Positions 57,601-64,000 of a DNA stretch of 64,000 bases are shown here, one piece after another (position 1 is the stretch's first letter; each line of letters begins with the position of its first letter). Made by a program: the position numbers and the translations under genes. The DNA lies in NCBI RefSeq assembly GCF_963678635.1, contig NC_087065.1, positions 10,873,579 through 10,937,578 of the forward strand. The letters run 5' to 3'. The stretch comes from Symsagittifera roscoffensis (Eukaryota; Xenacoelomorpha; Acoela; Convolutidae). A model generated the notes under the pieces. The model saw nothing but the letters and a program-made list of their open reading frames with translations, did not search any database and was not told where the DNA came from.

Positions 57601-60600
57601 GTAAGTTGACTTTGGGGGTCTTTTTGGTTATAACCCCCCCCCCCGCCCTGAATGAATAAATTTGGCAATTCAAACTTCGAGTTGAAATTGAATGCGCGAA
57701 AGCGAGTGAAACTAAATACCACTCGCGTGCAATAAGCAGCAGCTCAATTAGGAAACCTAGTAATCAATTTGACATATACTTTTGTTTCCTAATCGAGCAG
57801 CTGCTAATTGCACGCGAGTGGTATTAAATAGTTTGTTTCACTGGCTTTCGCGCTTTCAATTTCAATTTCAACTCGAAATTTGAATTGCCAAATTTATTCA
57901 TTTAGGTGAGGGGGTGAAACCAAAAAATTACAACTTTGGTACGTTACACTTACAAATTACTAACATCTGCACGGGAGAAAGCTTTTGAAACTTTTTTGAT
58001 TTAAGGCTACTTAATTCTTGTTTTTGACACTTTTTGATTTTAACGTTTTCTTTTGGGGCCAATTAAACTTAAAAATTCTTGGATCTGTTGTTTTCCTCAA
58101 TGTAATAAGAAAAAAAAACAAGTTTGCAGCGGTTTTGAAGTGGTTACGTTCTGGTATTTATAAACCAATTATATGATTTATAAAACTATCCATATAAAAT
58201 CTTTTCAACTAACTAATCATATTCCATCATTAACACTGACAAGTATTTGTAAGTGCTGAAACTACTTGTAGTTTCAGCAGTAGAACAATTTTAATATATC
58301 TTAGACCACAGTTGTTCTCCTTTTGAACAAGCTCCAACACTAACTCGCAATTACCAGTATACACTAGATCTATTGAGACTAGAGACTAGGAGATATGAGA
58401 GTAAGATTAAAATTGGTATTAGAATAAGAAGTTGCACGAATTTGTCCGGCCGAAAATAAGATAGCGTGACGAACAGATGGTCTACCTTATCTGAAATGAC
58501 TCTATGGGAAAGCTACCTCTGACTTAAACTATTGTGGTGCGACTAAAAGTCTCGAACAAGACCTTAACTAACTTAGATTTAGCAAATTAGAATTAGAAAA
58601 AGACCAAAAATGCAAAATTGCGAAAAAATGTTAGATAGAATAGACAATTTAACAGATATGTCTCTACGTCTCAATGAATATACGCCAATATTTCAAACAA
58701 TACGAGAAATACCAGGTATTGCGTCGTAAGTGAAGTACGACGCAAACCGCAAAAAATATGTCTTCAGAATCCTCTATGCAGTAATTTTAACTTTTCATTT
58801 ATTGACATGAAAATTATTTTAATTGAAGAACAATTTGACTTCTTCAAAAACCTACTTGGTGCTTTATAGCCATATTATATAGCAATAATAACGAAAAATA
58901 AAAGTTACACAAGTCGTTCCTTTCAAAATCTGCAATACTTTATTTTTGAAAACTTTTGTAAAATTAAATTTTATTGAATAAAAATTACAAAAATTAGTTA
59001 GTAGTAAATTTTAATGTTGCTTTTATTAAATTTATAAAAACTTTTTAGTCATATTCAAAAAGTAATTTTTTTGGTATATGTTTCCATGTGAAAATTTTAA
59101 AATTAAATTTTATGGCTAAATTCACCAATTGCAGTTTATCTGCGTGGTAATTGCCAGTAACACTCTGGGATTTCTTATGACAAAAAATCCTTGGCTGGTG
59201 TTTCGGTTGAAACACAAGATCGTTCCTTTCAAAATCTGCAATACTTTAATTTTGAAAATTTTTGTAAAATTAAATTTTATTGTATAAAAATTACAAAAAT
59301 TAGTTAGTAGTAAATTTTAATGTTAGTTTTATTAAATTTATAAAAACTTTTTAGTCATATTCAAAAAGTAATTTTTTTGGTATATGTTTCCATGTGAAAA
59401 TTTTAAAATTAAATTTTATGGCTAAAATCACCAATTGCAGTTTATCTGCGTGGTAATTGCCAGTAACACTCTGGGATTTCTTATGACAAAAAATCCTTGG
59501 CTGGTGTTTCGGTTGAAACACAAGATCGTTCCTTTCAAAATCTGCAATACTTTAATTTTGAAAATTTTTGTAAAATTAAATTTTATTGTATAAAAATTAC
59601 AAAAATTAGTTAGAAGTAAATTTTAATGTTGCTTTTATTAAATTTATAAAAACTTTTTAGTCATATTCAAAAAGTAATTTTTTTGGTATATGTTTCCATG
59701 TGAAAATTTTAAAATTAAATTTTATGGCTAAAATCACCAATTGCAGTTTATCTGCGTGGTAATTGCCAGTAACACTCTGGGATTTCTTATGACAAAAAAT
59801 CCTTGGCTGGTGTTTCGGTTGAAACACAAGATCATTCCTTTCAAAATCTGCAATACTTTAATTTTGAAAATTTTTGTAAAATTAAATTTTATTGTATAAA
59901 AATTACAAAAATTAGTTAGTAGTAAATTTTAATGTTAGTTTTATTAAATTTATAAAAACTTTTTAGTCATATTCAAAAAGTAATTTTTTTGGTATATGTT
60001 TTCATGTGAAAATTTTAAAATTAAATTTTATGGCTAAAATCACCAAATTTTATGGATAAAATTGTGGTAATTGCCAGTAACAATCTGGGATTTCTTATGA
60101 CAAAAAATCCTTGGTTAGTGTTTCGGTTGAAACACAAGATTTCGAAACAAAAGTTTTTTCTGTTTTCATTTATGGAAAAAATGCTTGTCATACAATTTCA
60201 TAGTATAGAAAAAATGCTTATCATACAATTTCATATTATGGAAAAAAAGCTTATTTTGCTATTTTCATAGATTTACTTTTGCTCTATGAATTTGTATGAA
60301 AGAATATGACAAGCATTTTTTTCATATATGAAAATTGTATGATAAGCATTTTTTGTCAACCCGGGGCTTCAAAATTGCCTCAATTTTTGAAGATCTTAGC
60401 CAGTCAAAATCATTTATTTATTTTTGTCGTGGAAATCCCTCATGAACGAGGAGTGTTTTTTTCTAATCTGAACTGAGTTTTCAAAAACTTGAGAGAACTT
60501 GTGTCTATCTCAAAGGAAGCAAATAACTTTAAAGACTTATTTTTAATAATGATCGGTTGCAAAAGTTGAAAAATGAGTAGATAATGCAAGCCGGGCTGAA

Positions 60601-61695
60601 CCCCTAGCGAATTTGTTTACTAAAAACTTTTGATTGTGAAAAGCATCTTTAAATTCAAAATCAATTGTTTTATCTGACCGTAACATCACTGTGGGAAAAA
60701 ACTTGGTATAGGTTGCTTTTCCTGCTTGATTTTGACTACCTTGAATAAAGCCAAAAAAAAACGTTTTTATTAAACCAGTAATCAAAAAGCCCAAAAAAGC
60801 GGTTTATCAACTCACTAAACCTTTTTCTGATCCGATATATATATATATAAAAAATCAGTTCCAAGAAAAAACCAATTTATCGCTAGGTGCAGCGGCGCAG
60901 TCTATTGGCTATCAATATCTTTTGCGCTGTCTCAGCATTAGTTAATAACTGATTTGAAAAATTGATTAAAAAGCCAGTTTTTTGTCTAGTTTTTGGATAA
61001 ACATGTTATTTTAATTCGGATCTACTGAACAAAGGGGAATTGTCAAGTTTATTAAGTTAGTCGAATTATCGACCAATCAGATTGCAACAAAATTCGTACT
61101 TCAAATACAACGCTCTTATTTACTGCTTATAGTTATAGGGGTGGCAATTCTTTAGTAGATACCATAGGGGTGAGGGTAGTTGTTAAATAGTAGATCTTTT
61201 AATTCTTTAAAGAAAGACGAGCATAACCAGAGCACCTACCCATTGATATAAATAAAAGCAAAATCATTTATACCAGTTGTCCTAGTGCAAAAAAAACTCG
61301 TTTCCTTTTAGTCGTGTCACAATAAGCGTATCATTATTTCAGATTGCGTTCAAAAATGTGAAGTCAAATTGCAAGTTGTTAGCGGTACCGGCCATATACC
61401 CCTTGCTGCATTCAATAAAAGTTTCCTCGAGTACGATGAAAAAAATGACGTGACCACTTACCAATTGAATGTGTACTTTATGGGGGACAGAAATGGAGTT
61501 TTTGCTCCTGATGAATACTTATTCGTTTTGGACAATAACTGTGAGTACCTACTGCACGCAGATGGAAGAAAGAGCTTGACCCATCGGGTCGATTTTGATG
61601 AAGGGCTCTGTAGGAGGGGTTTGAAGATCCATTCCGAAAACTTCACTTTTACCCAGGTCGAGGTGATGATTTATCGGCCAATTTATCTATCTTGA
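57513..61695 (+). CDS. Two-exon gene for a small secreted protein (146 residues)
   Basis: Exons 57513-57600 and 61343-61695 join across a 3742-bp GT-AG intron (donor g|gtaagt, acceptor attatttcag), both in phase 1. Exon 1 has three ATG codons in a row after an in-frame TGA, then a basic n-region and hydrophobic core (FYFCFILISLSCF), a signal peptide. Exon 2 begins within the joined Asp codon and encodes 116 residues plus stop. The mature part has four cysteines: a C-x3-C pair at its start, one in 'LDNNC', one in 'DEGLC'. It has a possible N-glycosylation site (N-F-T) and a compact, charged composition. I do not recognise the family. It could be a secreted ligand, inhibitor or matrix protein. 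The pairing of these two exons is inferred from phase, splice-site strength and order. Confidence 0.65.
57646..57906. mobile_element. 261-bp foldback element (family G)
   Basis: The arms (about 57646-57755 and 57789-57906) are inverted repeats sharing 'gaataaatttggcaattcaa', 'cgagttgaaattgaa', 'taccactcgcgtgcaat' and 'ttaggaaac'. The right arm has small insertions. The spacer is about 35 bp. No coding capacity. Confidence 0.88.
58916..60139. repeat. Tandem array, four copies of a 306-bp unit
   Basis: Units start at 58916, 59222, 59528 and 59834 (ttcctttcaaaatctgcaat). Copies differ by few substitutions; the last has a small rearrangement near 60040-60065. The array lies wholly inside the intron of the secreted-protein gene. 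Confidence 0.95.
60165..60368. repeat. Family D palindromic repeat, second copy
   Basis: Carries 'atgcttgtcatacaattt', 'atgcttatcatacaattt' and their complements, a 'catatatgaaaattgtatga' palindrome, and ends 'gtcaacccgggg' like the copy at 3935-4980. Confidence 0.65.
60369..61342. other. End of the secreted-protein gene intron
   Basis: AT-rich, with a short TA run near 60838. No exon seen. Confidence 0.5.
61343..61695 (+). CDS. Secreted-protein exon 2: mature domain
   Basis: The acceptor is attatttcag. The frame starts with the last two bases of an Asp codon, reads CVQKCEVKLQVVSGTG and continues to TGA 61693. Codon use is balanced and GC is higher than in the flanks, the pattern seen in the receptor exons. 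Phase 1 also fits the end of receptor exon 11, a weaker alternative. Confidence 0.75.
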
Positions 61696-62039
61696 CCTAT
61701 GTTGCAACCGTGTTTGACCAAAATCAGTTTGTTTAAAATATGCTTTACTTTTTTAATGCTTCGAACGTGTTTCAAACGGCCAAATTTGGGTATCTGTCGA
61801 TTTCAAAACAAGCTCCTGTATCGCTTACGGACTTAATAATATTCATAATAAATTGTTGTTTTGTTTATAATCAGTCAAATACAACGTTTTGCTCAAATTA
61901 TGACCCAGTTTTAGTATTGAGAATTAGACCAAGCGGTCAGTTTTCAAACGTTTCTGAAAAACGAACCATTTACGAACAAGCCAAAATTTTCGATAAATAA
62001 GCCTCTTAAGTCGAGCACTGGCACTTTGCTTAACTTTGA

Positions 62040-62216
62040 AGTCAGAAAGATGAAGCAAGCACCTCGACTTGGGTCAGAATGGTAACTCGATGTGGACAAC
62101 CTTTTTGTTCACGAGAGGGAAGAATGGTTTCTATAATGCAAACACGTTTGGAGCAAATGGAAAGACTTTCGAGAAAGTTGCAGAAAATCCTGTGCCCAAT
62201 TGCTTCTGCCGAAATG
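62040..62216 (+). CDS. Candidate exon of unknown gene
   Basis: A GC-richer block ends with gaaatg|gtgagc, a good donor. Two frames are open over most of it: one reads 'MQTRLEQMERLSRKLQKIL' (phase 0 at the donor, open from 62040), the other 'FTRGKNGFYNANTFGANG' (phase 1). I cannot choose between them, and I see no downstream partner exon before the window ends. It may be the first exon of a gene to the right or a gene fragment. Confidence 0.3.
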
Positions 62217-62369
62217 GTGAGCTGCTTGCTAGGCTCTCAGCTGGGTTCTCCCCCCCCCCCCACTAGTTAAAACTCAAAATGCAAAATCTATGCAAGAGTT
62301 GTGATAATGAGAACTATTTCAAAAACAAAAGACAGCAAAAATCAAAGTTTTCTAAGGGATTCAATAGTA

Positions 62370-63119
62370 CAGTGCTGATTTAAATTATCCGGACAAAACA
62401 TACAAAACTTGAGTTTTCAAACACGTTTTTCTCAAATTGGGTTAAGATTAGACAAAAAGTGAAGAGAACAAAATTTGCTTAAAATTTCATTAGAATTAAT
62501 ATGGTGCAGTTTTTTCTCCGAAATTCTCAACTAAAATTTTATCCCAAAAATGGGTCATTTTGGCTTTTTTCAATTGATCAAAAATTACGATGAAACTATT
62601 TTGATAATTGATAAAAAATGTCACAAGAATTGAAAAATTATGTCACAAGAAGCCTCTCACACAGCTTAGCAAAATTTAAGAAATGTTAAATCTCCAAAAA
62701 CTTGCGCAAATTGTTCAAAATTTGTTTTTAAACAGAGATTCTGGGTTTTATATAGTAAAAATTACAGTTATTGACTATCAAGTAAAAAAAATTTCTCTTA
62801 TACTGGTTTTTGGAGATAAATCTTTCCTTAAAATTTGTTGGGCTGCTTAAGGGGCTTCTTGTGATATAGTTTTCTTATCAATTAACAAAGTTGTTTCAGC
62901 GTAATTTCTGATCAATTGAAAAAAGCCAAAATGACCCATTTTTGGGGTATAGTTTTGGTTGAGAATTTCGAAGACAAAATTACACCATATTATTTCTAAT
63001 AAAATTCTAAGCAATTTTTGTTCTCTTCATTTTTTGTCTAATTTTAACCCAATTTGAGAAAAACGCGTTTGAAAATTCAAGTTTTGTTCGTTTAGTCCGG
63101 ATAATTTAAATCAGCACTG
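62370..63119. mobile_element. Tc1/mariner-type foldback MITE, copy I1 (750 bp)
   Basis: Flanked by TA on both sides. It begins CAGTGCTGATTTAAATTATC and ends in the complement; the inverted arms extend for most of its length with mismatches (for example 'cccaaaaatgggtcattttgg' and its reverse). A TA target and CAGTG start are typical of Tc1/mariner elements. No transposase frame. Confidence 0.88.
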
Positions 63120-63121
63120 TA

Positions 63122-63850
63122 CAGTGCTGATTTAAATTAACCGGACAAAACGCGTTAAACTTGAAATTTAAAACGCATTTTTCTCAAATTGAGTTGAGTT
63201 TAGGTGAAAACTTATGAAGACAAAACTTGCTTAGAATTTTAGCACAATTAATATGAAGAAATTTGTTTTGCGAAATTCGGGTCCGAAATTTTACCCAAAA
63301 ATGGGTCATTTTGGTTTTTCTTAGTTAATCAAAATTTACGCCAAAAATACCCAGTCGATCACAGACATAATTATATCAAAGTGAGACCCTTACCCAGCTC
63401 AACAAATTTTAAGAAGGGTATTTTCTTCAAAAAATGTTGCATTTTGTTTAAAAATTGTTTTTAAATAAAAAGTTGGTATTTTATATAGTAACAATGACCT
63501 TGTTTTCTATCAAACAAAAATAAATTATTTTATACAATATTTTGGAGATTATACCCTTCTTACAGTTTGTTTGGCTACGTAAGGGGCTCACTTTGATATA
63601 ATTATGTCTGTGATCGACTGGGTATTTTTGGCGTAATTTTTGATTAACTAAGAAAAGCCAAAATGACCCATTTTTGGGGTAAAATTTCGGACATGAATTT
63701 CGCAAAACAAATTACACCGTATTAATTCTGCTAAAATTCTAAGCAAGTTTTGTCTTCATAAGTTTTCACCTAAACTCAACTCAATTTGAGAAAAATGCGT
63801 TTTAAATTCAAAATTAACGCGTTTTGTCCGGTTAATTTAAATCAGCACTG
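63122..63850. mobile_element. Tc1/mariner-type foldback MITE, copy I2 (729 bp)
   Basis: Related to I1, with the same end sequence (CAGTGCTGATTTAAATTAAC), the same '..aaaaatgggtcattttgg' block and TA flanks. It follows I1 immediately, sharing the TA at 63120-63121. The arms are better preserved than in I1. Confidence 0.88.
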
Positions 63851-63891
63851 TATACCATAGCCCATTCTTACTTATTTTTCAAAGACTTTTT

Positions 63892-64000
63892 GTTCCGATT
63901 TTCGATACGAAAGTAACGGAATATTTGTGCCCGGTGTGGGTTTTTCTTCTTCAGATAAATTTCGCCTTTTTAACTAGCCATTTTTGACGGAATTTTTTAT
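63892..64000 (+). repeat. Family A repeat, copy A4 (cut by window end)
   Basis: Begins 'tgttccgattttcgatacg' and follows copy A2 closely to the last base of the window. Confidence 0.75.

Noticed and set aside
58916-60139. CRISPR-like array because of regular repeats
   Set aside because: The repeats are contiguous 306-bp units without spacers, in a eukaryotic intron.
61740-62000. 86-codon frame downstream of the secreted-protein gene
   Set aside because: No signal peptide of good quality, no splice signals, and AT-rich codon use; it probably lies in 3' untranslated or intergenic sequence.
1-64000. rRNA or complete tRNA genes
   Set aside because: No segment showed rRNA core motifs or a full cloverleaf on reading; a computational scan would be needed to exclude a divergent tRNA.

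Overview
The window looks like nuclear DNA of an animal, probably an invertebrate. It is strongly AT-rich, its genes have GT-AG introns of tens of bases to several kilobases, and it is packed with foldback transposons, an LTR retrotransposon and tandem repeats. There is no operon structure, no rRNA and no convincing tRNA gene. The species cannot be named from the sequence. The exons are clearly richer in GC than the introns, and this, together with splice-site phase, is the main evidence for the gene models.

There are two gene models, both on the + strand. The first (about 25.7-52.5 kb, 12 coding exons, 1117 codons as modelled) encodes a single-pass receptor: signal peptide, one Ig domain, two fibronectin type III domains, one membrane span and a long Gln/Pro/Ser-rich cytoplasmic tail. 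All exon junctions agree in phase. It belongs to the broad Ig/FN3 guidance- or co-receptor type (DCC/neogenin, Robo, Cdon/Boc/Ihog); the exact family is unresolved. The second (57.5-61.7 kb, two exons) encodes a predicted 146-residue secreted protein with four mature cysteines and no family I recognise. A further possible exon lies at 62.04-62.22 kb.

The left 25 kb is mostly transposon territory. A Ty3/gypsy-type LTR retrotransposon (8.30-15.27 kb) keeps both LTRs, a primer-binding site and recognisable gag, protease, reverse transcriptase, RNase H and integrase, but it is broken by stops and frameshifts. It lies inside the 5' LTR of an older relative, whose RNase H and integrase relics continue to about 20.2 kb. 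That older copy is itself interrupted by a roughly 540-bp dispersed repeat (family A here).

The rest is introns and intergenic DNA filled with small non-autonomous elements: family A (six copies), hAT-like elements with CAGGGGCGGA ends (family C), a palindromic family D, a 281-bp TIR element at 20.35 kb, abutting foldbacks at 36.8-37.3 kb, a foldback at 57.65 kb, and two Tc1/mariner-type elements at 62.4-63.85 kb that share one TA. Intron 2 of the receptor gene carries a nearly identical 2.2-kb tandem duplication, and the intron of the secreted-protein gene carries four copies of a 306-bp tandem repeat. Family letters A-J are labels used only in this answer.
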